Assembly (NCBI RefSeq): GCF_003711225.1
Contig: NZ_CP031030.1
Coordinates: 3,224,001 to 3,288,000, forward strand
Origin: Runella sp. SP2
GTDB lineage: Bacteria; Bacteroidota; Bacteroidia; Cytophagales; Spirosomataceae
Length of the DNA stretch: 64,000 bases
Direction: 5' to 3'
The notes beneath the pieces were generated by a model. It had not been told where the DNA came from. It did not search any database and was given only the letters and a program-made list of their open reading frames with translations. Positions 1 to 8,304 of this stretch are shown piece by piece (positions within the stretch are counted from its first letter, which is position 1; each line of letters starts with the position of its first letter). Position numbers and translations under genes: made by a program.

Positions 1-1
1 A

Positions 2-319
2 AAAGGCGTGCTCACCATCGTTACTTACGACCTTGACCCCAGCGGCGATTATGTAAACTCGCTTTGGGAACTTCAAAAAGAACCTTACAAAGGTGATGCG
101 GCCAATTCGTACAACGATGGCCCCGTGGCCGATGGCACCCAAATGGGGCCTTTTTATGAACTGGAATCGTCGTCACCCGCTCGTGAGCTCAAAAAAGGTC
201 AAATTCTCGGTCACCGCAGTCGTACCTTCCATTTTGAGGGATTAGAATCACAACTCGCCCCCATCGCCAAACGCTTTTTGGGCGTGTCGTTGAAAGAAGT
301 AGCGGCGTTGGAGAAGTAG
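2..319 (+). CDS. C-terminal part of a DUF6786-like protein (cut by window edge)
   Basis: The reading frame is open from the window edge, so only about 105 C-terminal residues are visible and the true start lies upstream. An internal GTG at 8 is unlikely to be the start because the frame continues before it. The conserved stretch DGTQMGPFYELESSSPA followed by a His/Phe-rich segment (HRSRTFHFEG) recalls the DUF6786 family of Bacteroidota exported proteins, whose function is not established. The family name is from memory and is moderately sure; that the gene is real is much surer. Confidence 0.6.
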   Translation, partial: KGVLTIVTYDLDPSGDYVNSLWELQKEPYKGDAANSYNDGPVADGTQMGPFYELESSSPARELKKGQILGHRSRTFHFEGLESQLAPIAKRFLGVSLKEVAALEK

Positions 320-346
320 GGCAAAGGGCAAAGGGTAAAGGGTAAA
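319..346. repeat. Four tandem heptamers (GGGCAAA/GGGTAAA)
   Basis: Four consecutive 7-bp units occur: GGGCAAA twice, then GGGTAAA twice. They begin in the stop codon of the preceding gene and end 13 bp before the DinB start. A heptamer array here could change length by slippage. It lies in the presumed leader of the DinB gene and outside coding sequence, so any effect would be on expression or spacing. Confidence 0.8.
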
Positions 347-358
347 ATTTATTGTGCA

Positions 359-841
359 ATGTTGATAACGGTTAAAGAAAGTATTTGGAATCAATTGGGC
401 GCGAGCATCGACATGCTCGAAAATGCCATTCGTTCTTGCCCCGATGAAGTGTGGGATACAGAGCGCAAGTTTTGGTACCATGCTTTTCATACGCTCTTTT
501 TTCTTGATTATTACTTGAGCACTTCACCCAAAACGTTTGCGCCACCTCCTCCCTTTACCTTCTCCGAATTTGAAGATACCCTCCCCGAACGGGTTTACTC
601 TCCCGACGAATTGCTTGGATATCTCCAGTATTGTAGGGAAAAAGGCCAAACGTTTATCAGCCAATTAACCTCCGAAACCGTAGAAGCCCGTTGGGTTAAT
701 CAATCAGAAACCATGAATTATTCGATGGTAGAAATACTGTTGTACAACATGAGGCACGTCCAGCACCATGCAGCACAACTTAACCAACTCCTACGCCAAG
801 AGATTGACCAAGCCCCTGATTGGGTATTTCAGGCTAGTTAG
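359..841 (+). CDS. DinB family protein (cytoplasmic)
   Basis: A 160-residue four-helix-bundle protein of the DinB/YfiT type. Candidate metal-ligand histidines are H41 and H44 in WYHAFHTLFFLDYYL and the H133/H136/H137 cluster in RHVQHHAAQL. DinB-fold proteins bind a divalent metal; many are thiol-dependent transferases or are uncharacterised. No signal peptide is visible. The start ATG at 359 follows the heptamer repeat, and the gene is convergent with the next membrane protein, which it overlaps by 4 bp. The substrate is unknown. Confidence 0.8.
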   Translation: MLITVKESIWNQLGASIDMLENAIRSCPDEVWDTERKFWYHAFHTLFFLDYYLSTSPKTFAPPPPFTFSEFEDTLPERVYSPDELLGYLQYCREKGQTFISQLTSETVEARWVNQSETMNYSMVEILLYNMRHVQHHAAQLNQLLRQEIDQAPDWVFQAS

Positions 842-1221
842 GAAAACCAACGTATCCATGCTTTCCATTCTAGATAAGCCAACGACCCGACAATAGCAGC
901 ATCAAAAAGTAAATATAAAACTCCCAGAGCTGTTGCTTCTCCACAAAAGTACCCCGCCAACCCAAGACAAAATAACGCATAAATGCTATTGCCAACTACC
1001 AATAGTGCAACCCATTGTCGAGACTGTGCTTTGCGGATGACCAAATGAAACGAATAGCAAGCAAATAATAAAGCTATCAAGGCCATCGCAGTCAGCAAAT
1101 TAGGGGGGAGCAACAAATACGGCTGCGCAAATTTTTTGAAAAGCACCACGCCTAAACAGGCTGCTACAGCTGCGCAGGCATCTAACCAAAGTAGTTTTTT
1201 GAGTTGTTGAAATGACTTCAT
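838..1221 (-). CDS. Hypothetical four-helix membrane protein
   Basis: A 127-residue protein with about four hydrophobic segments (roughly residues 13-32, 38-60, 70-90 and 95-118) and a positively charged N-terminus. I do not recognise the family. Hydropathy and an undisturbed frame support a real gene. It overlaps the convergent DinB gene end by 4 bp. Residue patterns give no indication of a transported substrate or enzyme activity. Confidence 0.55.
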   Translation of the reverse strand: MKSFQQLKKLLWLDACAAVAACLGVVLFKKFAQPYLLLPPNLLTAMALIALLFACYSFHLVIRKAQSRQWVALLVVGNSIYALFCLGLAGYFCGEATALGVLYLLFDAAIVGSLAYLEWKAWIRWFS

Positions 1222-1488
1222 TGTGATTATTCACGGCTTGTGTCTTCAAAAATAGTATATGTCTTTTACATTCTAGGTATCCACAATCCCCACCAACATT
1301 GTTCCTGTCAGCAAAAAGCATGACCTATTGACGATGTTTTACAAAGTCGTACTGACGGGTATAATGTAATTTAGGTCGATTTCTGTGGGTGCAAATGCCT
1401 CCTTTTTCCTAAAAATTAGGTTTCTTTGTAGAACACCCTTCGTGGGGAGTAGTCTAACCAATCAACAACCTAATTTACCCAATTATTT

Positions 1489-3951
1489 ATGAAAAAACTC
1501 CTATTACTGGCGTTGTTTTCGACCTCCCTCTACGCCCAAAATCCCATTGAAACCTTCACCAAAGACATGGAGAAGAAAGACGGTTTTTTGCCGTACTACT
1601 GGGATGCAAAAAAAGGCAAAGTCTATCTTGAAATTAAGCAGTTCGACACCGAACTCCTCTACTACCCTACCCTTTCGCAAGGCATCGGCTCCAACGACAT
1701 TGGCCTCGACCGTGGTCGCTTGGGGCAAGAGCACGTGGTTAAATTTCAGCGTACGGGCAACAAGATTTTAATGTTGGAACCCAACTACGCCTACCGTGCC
1801 GTTAGCAAAGACCCACTTGAACGCCGCGCCGTCGAAGAATCATTTGCACAATCGGTGCATTGGGGATTTGAGGTTTTGGCTGAAAACGCAGGTACTGCCC
1901 TCGTGGATCTGACGCCTTTTTTGATGCAAGACGCCGTGGGAGCCATTCAGGGCATTTCGCGTACGCGTCAAGGTTCGTTTCGATTGGATGCTTCGCGCTC
2001 GGCCATGTATTTGCCCAACACCAAAAACTTTCCCCAAAACACGGAGTTTGAAGTAACCATTACCCTCACGGGCGATTCGCCTGGTGCTTACTTGCGTCAA
2101 GTAGTTCCTACCGCCTCTGTCGTAACAATGCGCCAACATCATTCGTTTGTACAACTTCCTGACAATGACTACCAACCGCGCGCTTTCGACCCGCGTATTG
2201 GGTACATTTCTACATCCTATTACGATTATGCCACGCCCATCAGTGAGCCTATTGAAAAGCGCTACATCGTTCGTCATCGTTTAAAGAAAAAAGACCCTAG
2301 CGCAGCCCTGAGCGAGCCCGTGAAACCAATCGTGTATTACATAGACCCGGGTGCTCCCGAGCCCATCCGTTCGGCCTTGGTAGAAGGTGCCAAATGGTGG
2401 AATCAGGCATTTGAAGCGGCGGGTTACAAAGATGCTTTTCAGGTAAAATTGCTCCCCGCCGATGCCGACCCGATGGACGTTCGCTACAACCTTGTGCAGT
2501 GGGTGCACCGTTCTACGCGCGGATGGTCGTACGGGGCGAGTATTGTAGATCCTCGCACGGGCGAGATTTTGAAAGGAAAAGTGACACTAGGTTCGCTACG
2601 GGTACGTCAAGACTATTTAATAGCGCAGGGTTTGGTGGGTAATTTCCAAACTGATACCAGCAACGTTGAAGATATGTTAGGAATGTCGATTGACCGCTTA
2701 AAACAGCTTTCGGCGCACGAAATTGGGCATACCCTGGGGCTTCCGCACAACTACGTAGCAAGCATTCACAACCGCGCATCGGTGATGGACTATCCACACA
2801 TGTTGGTCGAATTGAAAAACGGAAAAGTGGATTTGTCCAATGCGTACGATAAGAAAATTGGTGACTACGATAAGTGGTCAATCATCTGGGGCTACCAAGA
2901 TTTCCCGAAAGGAACAGATGAGAAAAAAGCACTTAATAGCATTGTGGACCAGATGTACGGCAAAGGCTTGTATTTCTTGACCGACCAAGACGCCCGCCCC
3001 GAAGGAAGTGCCCATCCTCAAACGCACTTGTGGGACAACGGCGTAAGTGCCACGGCCGAATTGAAGCGTATTTCTGAAGTTCGGAAAGTAACATTGAGCA
3101 ATTTTGACGAACGCAAATTGCGCACGGGTACACCAATGAGTTCGTTGGAAGAGGTGTTTGTCCCAATGTATATGTTCCACCGTTTTCAGGTGGAAGCTAC
3201 GGCCAAAGTAGTGGGTGGCGTCAATTATAAATTTACCGTCAAAGGTGACAAAGACCTCACCACCACGCCTGTCAACGGACTCGAACAACGCGAAGCCTTG
3301 GAAGCCCTCCTCCAAACGCTTCAACCTGATTTCTTAAAAGTACCCGAAACGGTATTGAAACTTACTCCTCCGCGTGCTTTCGGCTACGACGCCAATCCCC
3401 GCGAAACTTTTAAACGCCGTACGGGGCTGGTTTTTGACCCACTCGGTCCACCTGAAGCCTCCGCTGGATTGACCTTGCGAATGTTGCTTAATCCAGAGCG
3501 TTTAAGCCGTTTGGTGATTCAGTCGTCGTTCCATCCATCGTTGTTGAGTTTGGAAGAAACCCTTGATAAACTCATCGGCGCCACTTGGAAATCAAACGCA
3601 TCGCGGGCAGGTTACGAAGGAGAAATTGCGCGTTTGGTGGACAAAATGATGTTGGAGAAACTAATAGAATTATCGAACAACAAAGAAGTTACGCCACAAG
3701 TACGGGCCGTTATTATGCTCAAATTGAGAGACTTGAACTTCTGGCTACAAAATCGTGGTATTTCGGACGCCAAGCAGAAAGCCCACAATTTGTTTGCGAT
3801 GCACCAAATCGAAATGGCAAAAAATCGTCCTTCTGATGTCACTACCACCCCGACAATGACCCCTCCCGATGGCCAGCCGATCGAATCAGGCTACGACTGG
3901 TTAGCTCCTGCGTGCGACTGGGAATTGCCTACATTTTCAAAAGGACATTAA
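1489..3951 (+). CDS. Secreted zinc-dependent metalloprotease (DUF5117/DUF4953 type)
   Basis: An 820-residue exported protein. A signal peptide covers about residues 1-16, ending SLYAQ. The N-terminal half resembles the DUF5118/DUF5117 region. The catalytic part carries the zinc motif HEIGHTLGLPHN, an HExxHxxGxxH signature beginning at H410, followed by a metzincin-like SVMDYP turn about 25 residues on. Length matches the Bacteroidota family, which has been annotated as periplasmic or secreted zincins of unknown substrate. The gene appears to stand alone, with a CTCA hairpin and a strong terminator downstream. Confidence 0.88.
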   Translation: MKKLLLLALFSTSLYAQNPIETFTKDMEKKDGFLPYYWDAKKGKVYLEIKQFDTELLYYPTLSQGIGSNDIGLDRGRLGQEHVVKFQRTGNKILMLEPNYAYRAVSKDPLERRAVEESFAQSVHWGFEVLAENAGTALVDLTPFLMQDAVGAIQGISRTRQGSFRLDASRSAMYLPNTKNFPQNTEFEVTITLTGDSPGAYLRQVVPTASVVTMRQHHSFVQLPDNDYQPRAFDPRIGYISTSYYDYATPISEPIEKRYIVRHRLKKKDPSAALSEPVKPIVYYIDPGAPEPIRSALVEGAKWWNQAFEAAGYKDAFQVKLLPADADPMDVRYNLVQWVHRSTRGWSYGASIVDPRTGEILKGKVTLGSLRVRQDYLIAQGLVGNFQTDTSNVEDMLGMSIDRLKQLSAHEIGHTLGLPHNYVASIHNRASVMDYPHMLVELKNGKVDLSNAYDKKIGDYDKWSIIWGYQDFPKGTDEKKALNSIVDQMYGKGLYFLTDQDARPEGSAHPQTHLWDNGVSATAELKRISEVRKVTLSNFDERKLRTGTPMSSLEEVFVPMYMFHRFQVEATAKVVGGVNYKFTVKGDKDLTTTPVNGLEQREALEALLQTLQPDFLKVPETVLKLTPPRAFGYDANPRETFKRRTGLVFDPLGPPEASAGLTLRMLLNPERLSRLVIQSSFHPSLLSLEETLDKLIGATWKSNASRAGYEGEIARLVDKMMLEKLIELSNNKEVTPQVRAVIMLKLRDLNFWLQNRGISDAKQKAHNLFAMHQIEMAKNRPSDVTTTPTMTPPDGQPIESGYDWLAPACDWELPTFSKGH

Positions 3952-3959
3952 CCGTGCTA

Positions 3960-3977
3960 CGGGGTGCTCACACCCCG
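3960..3977. repeat. CTCA-loop hairpin, copy 1
   Basis: A 7-bp perfect stem (CGGGGTG/CACCCCG) closes a CTCA loop 8 bp after the metalloprotease stop codon. Read on the minus strand it is stem-TGAG-stem followed by GTAGCAC. The same layout recurs in other spacers of this window (7947-8032, 10433-10588, 16487-16508) with a different stem sequence. Confidence 0.75.
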
Positions 3978-4033
3978 CCCGATAAAACACCTTCCAAGTT
4001 TCGACTATTAACCAAACAAACTCGGAAGATTGC

Positions 4034-4080
4034 AAAAAAAGACTTTCCACAGGATGCAACGTGGAAAGTCTTTTTTGTTT
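4034..4080 (+). terminator. Rho-independent terminator after the metalloprotease
   Basis: A 10-bp perfect stem, GACTTTCCAC (4041-4050) and GTGGAAAGTC (4061-4070), has a 10-nt loop. It is preceded by seven A and followed by TTTTTTGTTT. This is a classic intrinsic terminator, and the A/T flanks would make it work in both directions. Confidence 0.9.
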
Positions 4081-4119
4081 CTATGGATAAAGTAACAAAC
4101 AATTCAACTTTCCAAGACC

Positions 4120-4617
4120 ATGCAATTTTTCCTCAAAAGTACTCTATTGGTCTGTGTGTGGCTTTCATCGCTTCTACCAAGTTTTTCTCAGAATCCTAGT
4201 GTTTCCGAGCGATTTGTGGCAAGTACCCCATGTGGAAGTATCTTTCAGTCCCTGCTTTCGATGCCTCATTCTGCTGCTTGTGATTTTATCAAATGGGAAA
4301 TTACCTTCCAACGGGATGCTCAAACGCAAGCTCCCACCGATTTTCAGTTGCACGCTACGTACGGGGTATATCAGCCCAACACAAATCTTTTTGCAGGTGG
4401 CGGCACTTCCGTAACGATTTCTGGAAAATGGGAGATAACCAAAGGCATCAAAACCAACCCCAACGCCCTTGTTTATCGCCTGCTCGCCGACGAGTCCGAC
4501 AAAATACTTTCGTTTGTAAAAATGGACGAGAACCTCTTACACCTCCTTTACGGAGATAAAAGTTTGATGATTGGAACACCTAGCCACAGTTATACTTTTA
4601 ACAAAACAGCGCGATGA
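4120..4617 (+). CDS. Small exported protein, NlpE/lipocalin-like, paralogue 1
   Basis: A 165-residue protein with a signal peptide (about residues 1-22, ending PSFS). The mature part has an early Cys pair, WEITFQRD, then GKWEITKGIKTNPNALVYRL and a terminal strand pair, which fits a small beta-barrel. The pattern (Cys-containing loop, KWEIT, precursor-like YRL) recalls NlpE-type or lipocalin-like domains; that is inference. It overlaps its downstream paralogue by ATGA, so the two are translationally coupled. Function unknown. Confidence 0.65.
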   Translation: MQFFLKSTLLVCVWLSSLLPSFSQNPSVSERFVASTPCGSIFQSLLSMPHSAACDFIKWEITFQRDAQTQAPTDFQLHATYGVYQPNTNLFAGGGTSVTISGKWEITKGIKTNPNALVYRLLADESDKILSFVKMDENLLHLLYGDKSLMIGTPSHSYTFNKTAR

Positions 4618-5114
4618 AAAAGCTGCTTAATTTTACCTTTATCTTTCTATTTTCGGCTGCACTTTTGGCCCAAAATACACCTCCCCTCGTCCCCACCTCA
4701 CGTCCTATACCTTCTGGCCCAGAGGTACTTGGCATTTTTGCAGGACGCTGCCCTTGCCAAGAATTAGCCACTTTACTGAAAGTGACAGTATCCAGTGAAT
4801 GTTTTAAAAGTAAGTGGGAAATAACACTTTTCCATGACCCAAAGACGCATCAACCAACCACCTTTCAGTTAATTGGCACAGCATTTCGCAAAAATGACCA
4901 AAACGGATCATGGAAAATTAGTAAGGGGATAAAAAACGACCCTGAGGCCACTGTGTATGAATTGCAAATGGAGAACGCCACCTTGAAACTTCTCAAAGCG
5001 GACGACAACCTCCTTTTTATGTTAGACCATGACCGAAACCTTTTGGTGGGCAATGAGCTATTCAGTTACACCCTGAACCGTATCGAAAAAAAGCCAATGA
5101 GTGCTTCAAAATAA
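4614..5114 (+). CDS. Small exported protein, NlpE/lipocalin-like, paralogue 2
   Basis: A 166-residue protein with signal peptide MKKLLNFTFIFLFSAALLAQ. It shares with the preceding gene the order Cys segment (CPCQE), SKWEITLFHD, GSWKISKGIKNDPEATVYEL, DDNLLFML, LFSYTLNR. The two are clearly a tandem duplication that has diverged. The 4-bp ATGA overlap indicates coupled translation. The Cys content differs (CPCQE here, a single early Cys and a later one in paralogue 1). No specific role can be assigned. Confidence 0.65.
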   Translation: MKKLLNFTFIFLFSAALLAQNTPPLVPTSRPIPSGPEVLGIFAGRCPCQELATLLKVTVSSECFKSKWEITLFHDPKTHQPTTFQLIGTAFRKNDQNGSWKISKGIKNDPEATVYELQMENATLKLLKADDNLLFMLDHDRNLLVGNELFSYTLNRIEKKPMSASK

Positions 5115-5538
5115 ATACATCCTTATCACACGTTTAGCCAAAACTTCCCCAGAAAGATTCAAAAGGCACACCCCTAACCCCATGTTCGAGAAAAAAAGAG
5201 AATATTGATTACCTTGTTTGAAAAGTAGTATGATATTTTTATCCCGCAGATAAACGCAGATTAAAATTCAACGCGGATTGGCGCAGATAAGCTCATTAGC
5301 CGAATTAATCACCCAAAATCTGCGGTTATCTGCGGTTTTAGAATCAGCGTAAATCTGCGGGTAAATTATAAAGAAACTTAATAAACAACGTATTGATGCA
5401 GCTATTTGAAAAAACTCTAGTCTTTGCTGTAACCATTTTAAAATAGACCAGTATCCACACTAAAATCCATTCACCAACTACCACACAAACAATACAATAC
5501 AGCCAACACCCATTTAACAGCCACCTCTGGTAAATTTT
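5115..5538. other. 424-bp spacer with a CGCAGAT palindromic repeat
   Basis: No gene was found here. From about 5239 to 5369 the spacer carries an imperfect palindrome built from CGCAGAT/ATCTGCG words. The left edge CCCGCAGATAAACGCAGATT is nearly the reverse complement of the right edge AATCAGCGTAAATCTGCGGG, with CTGCGGTTATCTGCGG between them. The remaining 170 bp before the receptor gene is AT-rich and probably contains its promoter; no convincing TAnnTTTG element was fixed. Confidence 0.65.
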
Positions 5539-7938
5539 ATGAAACAGTTATTCTTAGTAGCCCTCTTGTTAGGGGGGATCGGGACTTCGTTTGCCCAAAA
5601 ATCAAAAATTTCAGGCTTTTTGCTTGATTCTACTTCCAAACAAGCCGTTGAGTTTGCCACCGTTGCGTTGTTGAAAGACAGCAAAATTTTGGAAGGAACT
5701 ACCACCGAAGTCACTGGTAAATTTACCTTTAGCAAGGTGAGCGGTGGCACCTACCAACTCAAAATCACCTTTGTGGGCTACCGCGACAAATTCATCAATA
5801 ACGTAGTAGTAACCGAAGGAAACGACCTCGACCTAGGGGTTATTTCGTTTGCACAAGCTGCCCAGCAGCTCCAAGAAGTACAGGTTGTTGAGCAAAAAGC
5901 CTTGTTTGAAGACAAACCCGACCGTTTGGTTTATAATGCCGAAAAAGACATTACCATCAAAGGAGGAAACGCAGGCGATGTACTTCGCAAAATTCCAGCA
6001 GTGGCGGTGGATTTGGATGGCAACGTAGAGCTGCGCGGTAGCTCCAACATCAAAGTGTTGATTAATAACAGACCTTCCAACTTAATGGCCAAAAGTATTG
6101 CGGAGGTTTTAAAATTAATTCCTGCCGATGACATCAAACAAATTGAAGTCATAACCTCTCCTTCGGCCAAATACGATGCTGAAGGTACGGCAGGAATTAT
6201 CAACATTATCACCAAACGGAACACGCTTCAAGGCGTCAATGGCAAAGCCAATACTTCAATTGGGCGTTGGAATGACAACTACAATGGCAACCTCAATTAC
6301 CGCAAAAAAAGTGTTGGCTTGTCGGCCCGTGGAGGTTTTAACAAATGGCGCAATTTGGGCGAAAACTCCGTGAACCGAATCACGACCCTCGAAAATTACC
6401 AGACCCAACTGCTCCAAACAACCTCATTTAGAGGTGGAGGTGAAAATATGTACGGCAACCTGTCGGCTGAATGGGACATTGATTCGCTCAATCGCCTAAG
6501 TGCGGGACTGAATTTTTATGATGGTAAAAACGCCATGAATTTTGATTACGTCAATGACTTTACCACTCCTAGCGCCCCTCGTTCGTTGTTCACTAGAAAG
6601 CTGTATCGAATTTACGACTGGGACGGCGGCACCCTAAACATCGACTACAACAAGTCGTTCAAGAAGCCCAAAAAAGAATTCAACGTCTTGACCATGTTTT
6701 CGAAAGAAGCAGAAGATAGTTATTACAACCTCGACCAATTGAATGCCGAAAACGCCATTTATTACCGAGAAAAAAGCCCTAACACAAGTCGCAATTACGA
6801 AGGAACGATTCAAATTGATTTTACCAATCCGTTGGATAGCGTAAGCACCCTAGAAATCGGAGCAAAAACCATCTTGAGAAATGTAAAAAGCGATTACCGC
6901 GTCGCTACTGCCTTAGACGGTTCTAGCGATTTTCAAGATGTTCCAGCTTTGGCCAACATCTTTGATTATAACCAACAAGTGGCCTCGGGCTACGTCGCTT
7001 ACTCGCGTGTTTCTAAAAGCAAATGGGGTATCAACGCAGGTGCTCGTTACGAACACACGTTTATCCAAGCGGCATTTTTGGCAGGAACGGTTCCTTTCTC
7101 GAATAACTATGGTAATATCATCCCTAACCTTAGTTTGTCGCGTAATCTTCCTAAAAATCAGAAACTTAAATTGAGTTATTCGCAACGGATTCAGCGGCCA
7201 ATGCTTTGGTTCTTAAACCCGTACGTCAACGCCAGCGAGCCCAAAGCTACCTACTCGGGCAATCCCTATTTGAAACCTGAATTGACCCACAGCGCCGAAG
7301 CGAGCTACAATGTCTATATCAAAGAATCATCGGTCAATGCGGTATTATTTATGCGCCAAACCAATAATGCCATCGAGCGCATTCGGACGGTCAACGAAGA
7401 CGGTTCAACCCATTTGACGTTCCAGAATATCTCTCAAAACATTTCATACGGCCTGACCTTGAGCGGAAGTACAAAAATTAAGAAATTTTCGGCCAACACT
7501 TCCCTCAATCTGTATTATAACATCCTGAATAGCCCTGCATTGCAAGCCAAAAATGAAAACTGGATGTACCGCATCAATTTAAACGGTACTTACGATTTTG
7601 GCAAAGGTTTGAAAGCGCAGTTTTTTGGCTTCTTCAACTCACCACGGGTTATGTTGCAAGGCAAAGTCAGTGGCTATGCGTACTATAACTTAGCCCTTCA
7701 AAAAGAGGTTTTGAAGAAAAAAGGGACAATTGGGCTGGGTGTTGACAACATTTTTGCGCCGTACCTAGAACAGAGAATCACGTTTGCTTCGCCCACTTTC
7801 ACCCAAGAAGGAAGCAGCAAGTACTTCAATCGTGGTTGGCGTGTGAGTTTCTCGTATGAATTTGGGAAAATGAGTAGCCAGCCTCAACGCAAAAAGAAAA
7901 GTATCAGTAACGACGATAAAAAAGGCGGAGAAAATTAA
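5539..7938 (+). CDS. TonB-linked outer membrane receptor (OMP_b-brl_3 type)
   Basis: A 799-residue outer-membrane protein. A signal peptide ends near residue 19 (SFAQ). A carboxypeptidase-regulatory-like beta domain spans about 23-105. A plug-like region spans about 125-225 (GNAGDVLRKIPAV, LINNRPSNLM, SPSAKYDAEGTAGIINIITK). The rest is a 22-strand-type barrel typical of the outer membrane beta-barrel family 3. The C-terminus continues past the last strand into a basic tail (KKKSISNDDKK). There is no SusD partner, so this is a stand-alone receptor of unknown ligand. Confidence 0.88.
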   Translation: MKQLFLVALLLGGIGTSFAQKSKISGFLLDSTSKQAVEFATVALLKDSKILEGTTTEVTGKFTFSKVSGGTYQLKITFVGYRDKFINNVVVTEGNDLDLGVISFAQAAQQLQEVQVVEQKALFEDKPDRLVYNAEKDITIKGGNAGDVLRKIPAVAVDLDGNVELRGSSNIKVLINNRPSNLMAKSIAEVLKLIPADDIKQIEVITSPSAKYDAEGTAGIINIITKRNTLQGVNGKANTSIGRWNDNYNGNLNYRKKSVGLSARGGFNKWRNLGENSVNRITTLENYQTQLLQTTSFRGGGENMYGNLSAEWDIDSLNRLSAGLNFYDGKNAMNFDYVNDFTTPSAPRSLFTRKLYRIYDWDGGTLNIDYNKSFKKPKKEFNVLTMFSKEAEDSYYNLDQLNAENAIYYREKSPNTSRNYEGTIQIDFTNPLDSVSTLEIGAKTILRNVKSDYRVATALDGSSDFQDVPALANIFDYNQQVASGYVAYSRVSKSKWGINAGARYEHTFIQAAFLAGTVPFSNNYGNIIPNLSLSRNLPKNQKLKLSYSQRIQRPMLWFLNPYVNASEPKATYSGNPYLKPELTHSAEASYNVYIKESSVNAVLFMRQTNNAIERIRTVNEDGSTHLTFQNISQNISYGLTLSGSTKIKKFSANTSLNLYYNILNSPALQAKNENWMYRINLNGTYDFGKGLKAQFFGFFNSPRVMLQGKVSGYAYYNLALQKEVLKKKGTIGLGVDNIFAPYLEQRITFASPTFTQEGSSKYFNRGWRVSFSYEFGKMSSQPQRKKKSISNDDKKGGEN

Positions 7939-7946
7939 GCACTCCC

Positions 7947-8032
7947 GTGCTGAGGGTTTCTCAAAACCCGACTCTACGTGAAAAGGGTTTCTCAAAACCC
8001 GTCGAGTTCGGGTTTTGAGAAACCCTCAGCAC
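7947..8032. repeat. 86-bp inverted repeat made of three CTCA/TGAG hairpins
   Basis: A perfect 25-bp inverted repeat (7947-7971 with 8008-8032) encloses a further hairpin at 7985-8000. Each arm itself folds: GGGTTT-CTCA-AAACCC at 7954-7969 and 7985-8000, and GGGTTT-TGAG-AAACCC at 8010-8025. The outer ends carry the conserved GTGCTGA/TCAGCAC flank. It lies just after the receptor gene. Confidence 0.85.
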
Positions 8033-8095
8033 AAACTAGAAACCCGCAGCGCAAACTAGAAACCCGCAGAACAAACGAGCAACCCTCAACACAGC
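8021..8095. repeat. 20-bp tandem repeat, about 3.7 units
   Basis: Units start at 8021, 8041, 8061 and 8081 with an exact 20-bp period: AACCCTCAGCACAAACTAGA, then copies with G for T and small changes, ending in a partial unit. The array grows out of the right arm of the hairpin element and repeats its GCAGCACAAAC flank without the stem. Confidence 0.85.
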
Positions 8096-8104
8096 CCCCC
8101 TCTT

Positions 8105-8230
8105 TTAATCAAAAAATAAATTTGAAATAATAACCAACAGGAAGAAGACCACAATCACGATGAGGTAGTAAAACAAGTCGATAAAAGGATAGTCGTGGCG
8201 ATTTAATTTATCCAACCATTTATTTAGCAT
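8105..8230 (-). CDS. Possible 41-residue single-pass membrane protein
   Basis: An ATG-initiated frame of 41 codons plus stop encodes a charged N-terminus (MLNKWLDKLNRHDYPFIDLF) followed by a strongly hydrophobic stretch of about 20 residues (YYLIVIVVFFLLVIISNLFF). The composition fits a small inner-membrane protein and is not what a random spacer would give. No clear ribosome binding site is seen, and the promoter is not identified. It would be transcribed towards the receptor gene. Confidence 0.5.
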   Translation of the reverse strand: MLNKWLDKLNRHDYPFIDLFYYLIVIVVFFLLVIISNLFFD

Positions 8231-8304
8231 AGCATTAATGAGTTAATTTTGGGGCGAGCAACCAGCAGGTTGTCGAGAAAGAGGATACTTAGCTCACAAA
8301 TCTA

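Noticed and set aside
7940-8095. CRISPR-like array
   Set aside because: The repeats are self-complementary hairpins and 20-bp units without unique spacers, and no cas genes are present.
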